Assembly: GCF_011040385.1 (NCBI RefSeq)
Contig: NZ_JAAIKB010000002.1
Span: forward strand, 248,001-312,000
DNA length: 64,000 nt
Reading direction: 5' to 3'
DNA from: Falsiroseomonas algicola
GTDB lineage: Bacteria; Pseudomonadota; Alphaproteobacteria; Acetobacterales; Acetobacteraceae
Below the pieces are notes generated by a model, which saw nothing but the letters and a program-made list of their open reading frames with translations, searched no databases and was not told where the DNA came from. Shown here in pieces: positions 25,106 to 34,999 of the stretch. The stretch's first letter is position 1. Each line of letters begins with the position of its first letter. The position numbers and the translations under genes were made by a program.

Positions 25106-26017
25106 TCAGGCGGCCTGGCGGGCGCCCTCGGAAAGCAGGCCCATCTTCTGCAGCACGGCCGACAGGGCGGCGGTATCGGCCCCCGGCAGCGGCAGCCGCG
25201 GCGGGCGCGGATCGCCCATGCCCATGCCCATCAGCTTGAAACCCATCTTGGTGCCGCTGACGTAGCGCGGGCCGCCGACGAAGGGCAGCAGCGGCATCAG
25301 CTTCCGATAGAGGGGCAGCGCCTTGTCCATGTCCTTGTCGAAGGCGGCGGCATGGAACATGTCCGTGCTCAGCTTCGGCGCGAGGTTGCTGCACACCGCG
25401 ACCCAGCCGATGGCGCCGAGCCAGGCGCTTTCATAGCCGAGCACGCCGGCGAAGACCTCCATCCGGTCGCCGCAGAGATCGACGATGTCGCGCACGCGGG
25501 TCACTTCCAGCGTGCTCTCCTTCACATACTTGCAGTTCGGGATGCGGGAGATCTCGGCCAGCATCGCGGCCGTCATGTCCACATTCGCCGTGGCGGGGTT
25601 GTTGTAGACCATGATGGGAATGCCGATCGCCTTCGCCACCGTGTCGTAGTGGTGCATCAGCTCCGGCAAGGTCGGCACGGAATAGAAGGGCGGGATGATC
25701 ATCACGCCATCGGCGCCGAGCGCTTCCGCTTCCTTGGAGGTGCGCACGACTTCCCGCGTATCCTCGGCGCCCGTGCCGATCAGCACGGGCACGCGGCCGC
25801 GCGCGGTCTTCACCACCGTCTCGACGATCTGCGTGCGTTCATCGGGCGAGACGGAAAGGAACTCGCCCGTGGAGCCCAGCGGGATCAGGCCGCGTATACC
25901 TTCGCGGATCTGGAATTCCACCAGCCGCTCCAGCGCCTTGACATCGACGGCGCTGCCATCTTCCGTGAAGGGCGTGATCAGGACGGTGTAGCAGCCGCGA
26001 AAAGGCTCGCCGGCCAT
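25106..26017 (-). CDS. DapA-family (class I) aldolase/lyase
   Basis: ATG 26017 gives 303 residues. The TIM-barrel markers are GLIPLGSTGEFLS (the GTTGE-like motif near residue 45), VPVLIGTGAEDTREV, IMVYNNPATANVDM (Tyr of the proton relay) and NCKYVKESTLEV with the Schiff-base Lys. The family includes dihydrodipicolinate synthase, keto-sugar acid lyases and 1-pyrroline-4-hydroxy-2-carboxylate deaminase of hydroxyproline catabolism. It heads the minus-strand run and is divergent, across 68 bp, from the fused HcnABC-like oxidase. D-hydroxyproline dehydrogenases can be HcnABC-like, so a hydroxyproline-type pathway is possible but unproven. Confidence 0.88.
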   Translation of the reverse strand: MAGEPFRGCYTVLITPFTEDGSAVDVKALERLVEFQIREGIRGLIPLGSTGEFLSVSPDERTQIVETVVKTARGRVPVLIGTGAEDTREVVRTSKEAEALGADGVMIIPPFYSVPTLPELMHHYDTVAKAIGIPIMVYNNPATANVDMTAAMLAEISRIPNCKYVKESTLEVTRVRDIVDLCGDRMEVFAGVLGYESAWLGAIGWVAVCSNLAPKLSTDMFHAAAFDKDMDKALPLYRKLMPLLPFVGGPRYVSGTKMGFKLMGMGMGDPRPPRLPLPGADTAALSAVLQKMGLLSEGARQAA

Positions 26018-26085
26018 CGAATGACTCCCATGTCTCAAGTGGGCGCCATCCAGCCCAGTTTCCGCGAAAGCATCAAGCCCACTCC

Positions 26086-28953
26086 ATGCGCCTGACCCAT
26101 CCGGACATCCCGCCCGCTGCCGAAGCCGTGGGCATCACCTTCGACGGCCGCCCGATTCCCGCGCTGCCCGGGGAAACCGTCGCGGCCGCGCTCTCGGCCG
26201 CTGGCGAGATGGTGTTGCGGTATACGGCATCCGGCGCGCCGCGCGGGCTGCATTGCGGCATGGGTGCCTGCTTCGACTGCCTCGTCACCATCGATGGCCG
26301 CGCCAACCAGCGCGCCTGCCTGGCGAAGGTGGAGCCCGGCATGCGCGTGGAGCGCGCCGCCCCCGAACGCCCCGCGCCGCTGGCCCCTGTGGCCGAGCAT
26401 CAGGCGGAGCAGCGCGGCTGCGACCTGCTGGTGGTCGGCGCCGGCCCCGCGGGCCTCGCCGCCGCCATCGCCGCGGCGGAAGCCGGCGCCAGCGTCATCG
26501 CCCTCGATGAGCGTGATGCCCCCGGTGGCCAGTACCTCAAGCCGCTGGCCAAGAGCCACAGGCACGCTGCCCCGGACCGCCAGTTCCGCCAGGGTGACGC
26601 GCTGCGGGACCGCGCGAAGGCCGCCGGCGTGACCTTCCATTTCGGCGCCACCGTCTGGGGAGGCTTCTCCGACAACGAGGTCGCCGCGCTGGTGGAAGGC
26701 CGCAACGTGCTGTTCCGCCCGCGCCGCCTGGTGATCGCCGCCGGTGCGCATGAACGCCCCGTGCCGATTCCGGGCTGGACCTTGCCTGGCGTGATGACGA
26801 CGGGCTGCCTGCAGACCCTGGCCCGTGCCAACCGCGTCTCGCCCGGGGAGCGCGTGGTGATCGCCGGCAACGGCCCGCTGAACCTCCAACTCGCCTGCGA
26901 ATTGGTGGAGGGCCGCGTGAAGGTCGCGGCGGTGCTGGAAGCCGCGCCGAAGCCCGGTTTCTGCGCCTGGCGCCAGGCGCTCCGCCTCGCCGCGAAGGCG
27001 CCGGACCTTGCCTGGGATGGCGCCCGCTACCTCGCGACCCTGAAGCGCGCCGGCGTGCCCCTGATCTGGGGCGCCACGCCCGTCGCCGCGGAAGGGGAGG
27101 GGCGTTTCGCCCGCCTCCGCGCCGCCACCCCCGGCGGCGAGATCACCATCGAGGCCGATGCGCTGGCCCTCAACCTCGGCTTCCAGCCAGAGACCGGCCT
27201 GGCCCGCGCGCTCGGCTGCGCCCATCGCTTCACCGATTCTGGCCTGGGACGGCTGGAAACGGTCACGGATGACGACGGCCGCACCAGCCTCCCCACCGTC
27301 TTCGCCATCGGCGATGGCGCGCAGATCGGCGGATCGCGCATCGCGCTCTCCCGCGGCCGCCTCGCTGGGCTCGCCGCTGCGCGGGACCTGCTGCCCGATG
27401 TCCCGGAGGACACTGCCTCCCGCCGCGCCCTTGCCCGCGCCGTCGATTTCCAGGATGCGCTCTGGCGCTTCTTCGCCGTGCCCGCCTTCGATGTCACCGC
27501 CATCGCCGACTCCACGCTGGTCTGCCGGTGTGAGGAAGTGACGGCCGGCACGCTGCGTGCCGCCAAGGCCGAGGGCGCCTGCTCGCTGGGGGCGGTGAAG
27601 AAGGCGACGCGCGCCGGCATGGGCCGCTGCCAGGGCCGCATGTGCGGCGCGACGGTCGCCCGCCTGGTCGGCGCCTCGGAGGAAGCGGGCTTCGCCGCCC
27701 CCCGCGCGCCGCTCAAGCCCGTGCCCGCCATCGCACTCGCCATGGAGAAGCCGGAATGGAGCGAGGGCCCCTCCGCCGATCCCGGCCCCACCGCCCCTGC
27801 GACCCGCAAGCCGCCGACCGGCGAGACGCTGAGCTGCGACGTGCTGGTCGTCGGCGGCGGCGCCCTCGGCCTCTCCACCGCGCTGGCCTGCGCGCGGGAT
27901 GGCCTCGACGTGCTGGTCGTGGAACGCGCGGAGCCCGGCCAGGGCGCGACCACCGCCAATGCCGGCAGCCTCCATGTCCAGCTCCACGCCTATGACAGCG
28001 CCGGCGCAGCGGAGGGGCCGGAGAGCGCGGCGGCGCAGGTCCTCGCCATCGGCCCGGAGAGCATCCGCCTCTGGCGCGCCATCGCCGCCGACTCCGGCGA
28101 ACATCTCGGCATCCGGACCGAAGGCGGCATCATGCTGGCCGAGACGGCCGAGCAGATGCGGGCGCTGACCGACAAGGTCGCGATGGAGCGCCAGTTCGGC
28201 GTCGCCTCCGACATGCTCGGCCCGAACGAGCTCTACGCCATGGCGCCCTACCTCGCGCCCGGTTTCGCGGGCGCCGCCTTCTGCCCGGATGAGGGCCAGA
28301 TGGACCCGCTGCGCGGCCTCTCCGTGCTGATGCGCGCCGCGACGCGGGCCGGCGCGCGCCTCCGCGCCTCCACCGCCATCGCGGCGATCGAGCGCGACGG
28401 CACGGACTTCACCGCCGACACCGCCGATGGCCTTCGCATCCGCGCCGGCCATGTGGTGAACGCGACCGGCCCCTGGGCCGCGCAGCTCGGCGCCATGCTG
28501 GGCGCGCCCATCCCCGTGAAGGCGGCCGTGCAGCAGGTGATGGCGACTGAGGCTGCGGGCGGCGAGATCATGCGCCACCTGGTGCTGCATTCCGGCCGCC
28601 ATCTCTCCGTCAAGCAGGGCGATGCGGGACACCTGGTGATCGGCGGCGCCTGGCCTGGCGTGACGGACAGCGCCGGCCGGCCGCGCAACCTCCGCGCCTC
28701 GATCGAGGGCAACCTCTACGTCGCGCGCACCGTGCTGCCGGCGCTGGCGGGGCTGCATGTCATCCGCGCCTGGACGGGGGTGAACGTCCAGCTACCCGGC
28801 CCCATCATCGGTGCCGATGCCCGCGTGCCCGGGCTGCACCACGCCGTCACCTTCAATGGCTGGACGCTCGGTCCCGTTGTCGGGCAACTCGTGGCCGATG
28901 GCATCCGCGGCCGCGGCGCCGCGCCCCGGGTCTTCTCCCCCAACCGTTTCTGA
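26086..28953 (+). CDS. single-chain HcnA-HcnB-HcnC-like amine/opine oxidase fusion
   Basis: The 955 residues hold domains normally on three polypeptides. Residues 1-95 are an HcnA-like [2Fe-2S] domain (Cys57, Cys62, Cys65, Cys78). Residues 110-460 are an HcnB-like FAD/NAD disulfide-reductase fold (LLVVGAGPAGLAAAIAAAEA, then GDGAQIGGSRIAL). Residues 478-522 are a BFD-like Cys cluster (Cys480, Cys482, Cys515, Cys520). Residues 584-945 are an HcnC-like DAO domain (GGGALG at 590-595, then TTANAGSLHVQ). Relatives oxidise opines, D-hydroxyproline, proline or glycine. Only 43 bp separate it from the TIGR03364 oxidase and phnX, so it may act in phosphonate catabolism. Start chosen at the first ATG after the divergent gap. 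Confidence 0.88.
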   Translation: MRLTHPDIPPAAEAVGITFDGRPIPALPGETVAAALSAAGEMVLRYTASGAPRGLHCGMGACFDCLVTIDGRANQRACLAKVEPGMRVERAAPERPAPLAPVAEHQAEQRGCDLLVVGAGPAGLAAAIAAAEAGASVIALDERDAPGGQYLKPLAKSHRHAAPDRQFRQGDALRDRAKAAGVTFHFGATVWGGFSDNEVAALVEGRNVLFRPRRLVIAAGAHERPVPIPGWTLPGVMTTGCLQTLARANRVSPGERVVIAGNGPLNLQLACELVEGRVKVAAVLEAAPKPGFCAWRQALRLAAKAPDLAWDGARYLATLKRAGVPLIWGATPVAAEGEGRFARLRAATPGGEITIEADALALNLGFQPETGLARALGCAHRFTDSGLGRLETVTDDDGRTSLPTVFAIGDGAQIGGSRIALSRGRLAGLAAARDLLPDVPEDTASRRALARAVDFQDALWRFFAVPAFDVTAIADSTLVCRCEEVTAGTLRAAKAEGACSLGAVKKATRAGMGRCQGRMCGATVARLVGASEEAGFAAPRAPLKPVPAIALAMEKPEWSEGPSADPGPTAPATRKPPTGETLSCDVLVVGGGALGLSTALACARDGLDVLVVERAEPGQGATTANAGSLHVQLHAYDSAGAAEGPESAAAQVLAIGPESIRLWRAIAADSGEHLGIRTEGGIMLAETAEQMRALTDKVAMERQFGVASDMLGPNELYAMAPYLAPGFAGAAFCPDEGQMDPLRGLSVLMRAATRAGARLRASTAIAAIERDGTDFTADTADGLRIRAGHVVNATGPWAAQLGAMLGAPIPVKAAVQQVMATEAAGGEIMRHLVLHSGRHLSVKQGDAGHLVIGGAWPGVTDSAGRPRNLRASIEGNLYVARTVLPALAGLHVIRAWTGVNVQLPGPIIGADARVPGLHHAVTFNGWTLGPVVGQLVADGIRGRGAAPRVFSPNRF

Positions 28954-28996
28954 ATTGTCGCTTGTGCGGTTGCGAAGGCGTGCCGATGCTGTGCGG

Positions 28997-30106
28997 ATGA
29001 ATCGCTTCGACCTCCTCGTCATCGGCCACGGCATCGTGGGGCTCGCCCATGCGCTGAAGGGCGCGCAAGCCGGGCTTCGCGTCGGGGTGCTGGACCGCGA
29101 CGTGCGGGCCAATGGCGCCTCCATCCGGAACTTCGGCTTCGTCACCGTCACCGGCCAGGGTGCGCCGGATACCTGGCGCCGCGCCCGCCACGCCCGCGAT
29201 GTCTGGGCCGATGTCGCGCCGAAGGCCGGCATCCCCGTCATCCATCGCGGCACGCTGATGGCCGCGCGCCGACCCGAAGCCGTCGCCGTCATCGAGGAAT
29301 TTGCCGCCGGCCCGATGGGGGAGGGCTGCACCGTGCTGCGCCGCGACGCGCTGCCCGAACCGCTCCGCCAGGACGGCGCCGTGCTGGCCGCGCTGCACTC
29401 GCCGCACGAACTCCGCGTCGAAAGCCGCGACGCCATCCCGAAGCTGCGAAGCTGGCTTGCGACCCAGGGCGTGACCTTCTTCCCGGGCCGCGCGGCGCTG
29501 TCGGTGGAAACCGGCCGCGTCGAAACGCCGCAGGGACCGCTCCACGCCGACCGCATCGCCGTCTGCCCCGGCACGGACCTCGTCAGCCTTTTCCCGGACG
29601 CCTTCGCGAAGCGCCAGGTCACGCTCTGCAAGCTGCACATGCTGCGGCTCGCCGATCCCGGCTGGCGACTGCCGGCGGCGGTGATGAGCGACCTCGGCCT
29701 GCATCGCTACCGCGGCTACCACGGCTGCCCTTCGCTGCCCGCGCTGCGGGCCGAACTGGCGCGCGACCAGCAGCCGCATCTCGACAATGGCGTGCACCTC
29801 ATCGTCGTGCAGTCGGCCGATGGCTCGCTGGTGGTCGGCGACAGCCACCACTACGACCCCACCCCCGATCCCTTCCAGCCGGAAGCGGTGGATGCGCTGA
29901 TCCTCGACGAATACGCCAGGGTGCTCGGCACGCCGCCGCCCACCATCGACCGCTGGATCGGTGTCTATCCCTCCGGCCCCGATGACGCCTTCTTCGAGGA
30001 GGTCGCCCCGGGCGTCATGCTCGTCTCCGTCACCTCCGGCACCGGCGCTTCCACGGCGTTCGGCCTCGCCGCCGATGTCTTCACCGCATGGGGTCTGCCC
30101 GCATGA
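28997..30106 (+). CDS. TIGR03364-type FAD-dependent oxidase of phosphonate clusters
   Basis: ATG 28997 gives 369 residues. The FAD-binding start is RFDLLVIGHGIVGLAHALKG, followed by DVRANGASIRNFGFVTVTGQ, the signature of the HpnW/TIGR03364 group found beside phnX genes. C-terminal WIGVYPSGPDD and MLVSVTSGTGASTAFG close the fold. Enzymes of this recurrent group have been reported to oxidise AEP or N-methyl-AEP to phosphonoacetaldehyde, bypassing the transaminase PhnW. The stop overlaps the phnX ATG, so this enzyme likely feeds PhnX directly. The assignment rests on motif memory and context. Confidence 0.82.
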   Translation: MNRFDLLVIGHGIVGLAHALKGAQAGLRVGVLDRDVRANGASIRNFGFVTVTGQGAPDTWRRARHARDVWADVAPKAGIPVIHRGTLMAARRPEAVAVIEEFAAGPMGEGCTVLRRDALPEPLRQDGAVLAALHSPHELRVESRDAIPKLRSWLATQGVTFFPGRAALSVETGRVETPQGPLHADRIAVCPGTDLVSLFPDAFAKRQVTLCKLHMLRLADPGWRLPAAVMSDLGLHRYRGYHGCPSLPALRAELARDQQPHLDNGVHLIVVQSADGSLVVGDSHHYDPTPDPFQPEAVDALILDEYARVLGTPPPTIDRWIGVYPSGPDDAFFEEVAPGVMLVSVTSGTGASTAFGLAADVFTAWGLPA

Positions 30107-30894
30107 TCAAGGCCGTTGTTCTGGACTGGGCCGGCACGGTGCTGGACCATGGCAGCCGCGCGCCCATGGGCGCCTTCGTCGGCGCCTTCGCGCATTTCGG
30201 CGTCACCATCTCCATCGCCGATGCGCGCGGGCCGATGGGCATGGCCAAGGCCGACCACATCCGCATGGTCGGCGCCGCCGTCAACGAATCCTGGCGCGCG
30301 AAGCATGGCCGGGACTTCGACGAATCCGACGTCCAGGCGATCTTCGAGGTCTTCGAGCCCCTGAACATCGCCGCCGTCGAGGCCCATTCCGCCCTGATCC
30401 CCGGCGCCGCCGAGACCCTCGCCACGCTGGCCGAACGCGGCATCCGCATCGGCTCCACCACCGGCTACACCCGCCCCATCATGCAGCGCCTGGCGCCCCT
30501 CGCGGCCGCGCAGGGTTTCACGCCGGAGATCATGGTCTGCGCCGGCGACCTCGCCGCCGGCCGCCCCGCACCGCTGCAGATGTGGAAGGTGATGGCGGAG
30601 ATGGGCATCTGGCCCGCCGCCGCCGTGGTGAAGGTGGACGACACGCCGCCCGGAATCGGGGAAGGCCGCGCCGCCGGCACCTGGACCGTGGGCCTGGCGC
30701 TCTCCGGCAACATCGCCGGGCTCTCCGCCGAGGAACTCGCCGCGCTGACGGAGGCCGAGCGCGACGCGATCCGCGCCCGCGCCACCGCGGAACTGGTGGA
30801 ATCCGGCGCTCACCTCGTCATCGACAGCATCGCCGACCTCCCCTGGGCCATCACCGCCATCGAGGAACGGATCGCGGCCGGCGAGGCCCCCTGA
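30103..30894 (+). CDS. phnX: phosphonoacetaldehyde hydrolase (phosphonatase)
   Basis: 263 residues of the HAD superfamily with PhnX-specific residues. The nucleophile motif is VVLDWAGTVLDHGSRAP (Asp8). The Schiff-base Lys49 is in GPMGMAKADHIRMVG. IRIGSTTGYTRPIM and KVDDTPPGIGEGRAAGTWTV supply the remaining HAD motifs. The enzyme splits phosphonoacetaldehyde into acetaldehyde and phosphate in the cytoplasm. The ATG overlaps the upstream oxidase stop. An AEP importer follows after 105 bp, completing an uptake-oxidation-C-P-cleavage module. Confidence 0.95.
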   Translation: MIKAVVLDWAGTVLDHGSRAPMGAFVGAFAHFGVTISIADARGPMGMAKADHIRMVGAAVNESWRAKHGRDFDESDVQAIFEVFEPLNIAAVEAHSALIPGAAETLATLAERGIRIGSTTGYTRPIMQRLAPLAAAQGFTPEIMVCAGDLAAGRPAPLQMWKVMAEMGIWPAAAVVKVDDTPPGIGEGRAAGTWTVGLALSGNIAGLSAEELAALTEAERDAIRARATAELVESGAHLVIDSIADLPWAITAIEERIAAGEAP

Positions 30895-30902
30895 CGCGCT
30901 GA

Positions 30903-30932
30903 TTGACGCCTGACACCGAACTGAAACAGTAT
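30903..30932 (+). promoter_or_regulatory. weak promoter candidate upstream of the AEP importer
   Basis: TTGACG at 30903-30908 and CAGTAT at 30927-30932, 18 bp apart, lie in the 105-bp gap between phnX and the importer. The -10 match is poor. The gap length alone suggests a separate transcript or a processing site. Confidence 0.25.
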
Positions 30933-30999
30933 CGTCATCACAGCGACGTCAGATCGCGGCTAGGGCAGGCAACGCACGCCAGGGAAGGACCCAACCCGC

Positions 31000-32019
31000 A
31001 TGCGTTTCGCCTTGATTGCCGCCGGCCTCCTGGCCGCCCTCCAGCTCGCCGAGGCGGAGGCCCAGTCCCGGACGCGCCTCACCGTCTATACCGCGCTGGA
31101 AAACGAACAGCTTGCCCCCTTCAAGGCCGCCGCCGAGGCCGCGGTGCGGGATATCGAGATCGTCTGGGTGCGCGACAGCACCGGCGTCATCACCGCCCGC
31201 CTGATCGCCGAACGCCAGAACCCCCGCGCCGACGTCGTCTGGGGCCTTTCCGTCTATTCGCTGCTGCAGATGGAAAGCCTCGAGATGCTGGAGGGCTACA
31301 CCCCCGCCGGCGCCGAAGCGCTCCGCCCCAACATGCGCAGCGACCGCAGCCCGATGACCTGGACGGGCATGGACGCCTTCGTCTCCACCATCTGCTTCAA
31401 CACGGCCGTCGCCGCGCAACGCAACCTGCCGCGGCCCTCCACCTGGGCGGATCTGCTGGACCCGCGCTTCCGCAACCAGGTCGCCATGCCCAACCCCTCC
31501 TCCTCCGGCACCGGTTTCCTGACGGTCGCCGGCTGGATCGGCTCGATGGGGGAGGCGAATGCCTGGTCCTACATGACCCGCCTGCATGAGAATGCGCAGG
31601 TCTACACCCATTCCGGCAGCGCCCCCTGCAACAACGCGGCGCGCGGCGAATACGGGGTCGGCATCTCGCTCGACATGCGCGCCGTCACGCTCCGCAACCA
31701 GGGCGCGCCCATCGAGGTCATCATCCCGACCGATGGCGTGGGCTTCGACCTCGAAGGCACCGCCATCATGCGCGGCACGCGCAACCTGGATGCGGCGAAG
31801 CGGCTCGCGGATTTCGCGGTCTCCCGCCCCGCCATGGAACAGTATGGCCGCTTCTACGCGCTGCTCGCCATGCCGGGGGTGGATGCGACGGTGCGGAACT
31901 ACCCGCCGGAATTCGCGCAGCGCCTGGTCAATGTGAACTTCCGGGAGACGGCGCTGCAGCGCGACCGAATCCTGCGCGAATGGTCGCAGCGCTTCGACGG
32001 CAAGTCGGCCCCGCGCTGA
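31000..32019 (+). CDS. phnS2: 2-aminoethylphosphonate ABC transporter binding protein
   Basis: 339-residue precursor with a signal peptide (RFALIAAGLLAALQLAEAEA). The mature iron/AEP-type binding fold shows RLTVYTALENEQLAPF, VRDSTGVITARLIAE, RADVVWGLSVYSLLQ, PNPSSSGTGFLTVAGWIGSM and a C-terminal region typical of the PhnS2/TIGR03261 group. It binds AEP in the periplasm. It is followed 11 bp later by the ATPase and then a two-domain permease, the PhnSTU-2 arrangement. Context with phnX supports the ligand. A generic Fe(III) or polyamine-type binding protein is the alternative. Confidence 0.88.
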   Translation: MRFALIAAGLLAALQLAEAEAQSRTRLTVYTALENEQLAPFKAAAEAAVRDIEIVWVRDSTGVITARLIAERQNPRADVVWGLSVYSLLQMESLEMLEGYTPAGAEALRPNMRSDRSPMTWTGMDAFVSTICFNTAVAAQRNLPRPSTWADLLDPRFRNQVAMPNPSSSGTGFLTVAGWIGSMGEANAWSYMTRLHENAQVYTHSGSAPCNNAARGEYGVGISLDMRAVTLRNQGAPIEVIIPTDGVGFDLEGTAIMRGTRNLDAAKRLADFAVSRPAMEQYGRFYALLAMPGVDATVRNYPPEFAQRLVNVNFRETALQRDRILREWSQRFDGKSAPR

Positions 32020-32029
32020 GACAGGACGC

Positions 32030-33143
<1,114 letters not shown>

Positions 33144-33151
<8 letters not shown>

Positions 33152-34850
33152 GGCCCTGGCCGGCCCGCTGGTGCGGGTGGAGGCCTCCGCCGACCAGCGC
33201 CTGATGCGCGCGGGCCTGTGGCTGGCGGGCGCCTTCCTGCTGCTGGCGCTGGGCCTGCCCATGGCCGTGCTGCTCTCCCGCGCCTTCGAGGACCAGGCCG
33301 GCCACTTCGTCGGCCTGGCCAATTTCGCGACCTATGTCAGCACGCCCGCCCTGCTGCGCTCCGCCTGGAACAGTGTCTGGACCGCGGGGCTGGCGATGGT
33401 GATCGTGGTGCCGCTGGCCTTCACCTATGCCTATGCGCTGACGCGGTCGCGCCTGCCCTTCAAGCCGCTGTTCCGCGCGGTGATGCTGCTGCCGATCCTC
33501 GCCCCCTCGCTGCTGCCGGCGCTCTCCCTCATCTACCTCTTCGGCAACCAGGGGATGCTCCGCTGGATGCTGCCGATGGAGAACATCTACGGCGCGCCCG
33601 GCATCATCGTGGCGCAGGTCTTCAGCACCTTCCCCTCGGCGGCCATCATCCTCTCCGTCGCGCTCGCCACCGCCGATGCCCGGCTCTATGAGGCCGCGGA
33701 GGCGCTGAAGGCGGGCCGCGCGCGCGTCTTCGCCACCGTCACCCTGCCGAGCGCGCGCTTCGGCCTGGTCTCCGCCGCCGTCGTCACCTTCACCGCCGTG
33801 GTCACGGATTTCGGCATCCCGAAGGTGATCGGCGGGCAGTTCCCGGTGCTCGCCACCGATGTCTATAAGCAGGTGGTCGGGCTGCAGGACTTCAACATGG
33901 GCGCGGTGGTGGGCCTCGTGCTGCTGCTGCCGGCGCTGGCCGCCTTCGCGCTGCAGCGCTGGGCGGAGGGCAAGCGCGCCGCGACGCTGACCGGCCGCGC
34001 CGTGCCGCTGGTGCCCAAGGCCCGCCTGGCGCGGGACCTGCCGCTGACGCTGTTCTGCCTGGCCATGGCCGGCCTGCTGGTCGGCATCGTCGCCGTCGCG
34101 GCCTGGGGATCGCTGATCCGCTTCTGGCCCTGGAACCTGTCGCTGACGCTCGACAACTACGATTTCGGCCGCTTCGATTCCTCCGGCTGGGGCGCGGTCG
34201 AGACCTCCATCCGCATGGCGCTCGCCACCGCCTGCATCGGCACCGCCGTCGTCTTCCTCGGCGCCTATGTGATGGAAAGGGCGCCACGGCTGACGGGGCT
34301 CGATGCCGGGCTGCGGGGCGCGGTCGGGCTGCTGGCGACAGTGCCGCTGGCGATCCCGGGGCTGGTGCTGGGCCTCGCCTACATCCTGTTCTTCAACCAC
34401 CCCGCCAACCCGCTCGGCTTCCTCTACGGGACGCTGGCGATCCTGGTGCTGAACTCGCTGGTACATTTCTACACGGTCGGCCACCTGACGGCGACGACGG
34501 CCATCCGCCAGCTGGACCCGGAGTTCGAAGCGGTGGGGGCGAGCCTGAAGGTGCCGGTGGCGGAGACCTTCCGCCGCGTGACGCTGCCGATCTGCCTGCC
34601 GGCCATCCTGGAGATCTGGGTCTATCTCTTCGTCAACGCCATGACGACGGTCAGCGCGGTGATCTTCCTCTACGGGCCTGCCACCAAGCCGGCCTCCGTC
34701 TCCGTCGTCCATATGGGTGAGGCCGGGCAGGCCAGCGCCGCGGCCGCCATGGCCTGCGTGCTGCTGGGGGTGGCGATCCTGGCCAAGCTGGCGCAGATGG
34801 CGGTGGGCGGGCTGACGGCGCGGGCGACGCAGGGGTGGCGGCAACGCTGA
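33144..34850 (+). CDS. phnU2: 2-aminoethylphosphonate ABC transporter permease (two fused permease domains)
   Basis: ATG 33144, overlapping the ATPase end, gives 568 residues with about twelve membrane segments. Two binding-protein-dependent transport domains are joined in one chain. The first has the EAA-like LYEAAEALKAGRARVFATVT, the second has EFEAVGASLKVPVAETFRRV. The architecture matches the PhnU2/FbpB-like permeases, so no second permease gene is needed. It is the last gene of the phosphonate block. Hairpin-forming sequence follows in the 149-bp gap. Confidence 0.9.
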
Positions 34851-34864
34851 GGAAGTGCTGGAAG

Positions 34865-34910
34865 CGCGCTTCCGTTCCCGCTATGATCCCCTCATCAAGG
34901 CGGAAGCGCG
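34865..34910. terminator. hairpin after the AEP importer
   Basis: CGCGCTTCCG (34865-34874) pairs perfectly with CGGAAGCGCG (34901-34910) across a 26-nt loop, 15 bp after the permease stop. No T-run follows. It probably marks the end of the transcript or an mRNA-stabilising structure. Confidence 0.45.
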
Positions 34911-34974
34911 TCCAGTGACACCGCGAAATCGGTGCTAAACGCGCATAATCGGCTTAAACGGCATAAAGGGGTTA

Positions 34975-34990
34975 GTGACCTAAAGGTCAC
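34975..34990. promoter_or_regulatory. perfect palindrome GTGACC-TAAA-GGTCAC
   Basis: A 6-bp perfect inverted repeat with a TAAA spacer lies 10 bp before the 3' end of the convergent HtrA-like gene, in a locally AT-rich patch. It could be a terminator stem for that gene or an operator. There is no adjacent T-run. Confidence 0.4.
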
Positions 34991-34999
34991 AGTATTCCG

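Noticed and set aside
26035-28758. 907-codon minus-strand frame opposite the fused oxidase
   Set aside because: Low-complexity Gly/Ala/Arg/His translation and no motifs; the plus strand has four complete domains.
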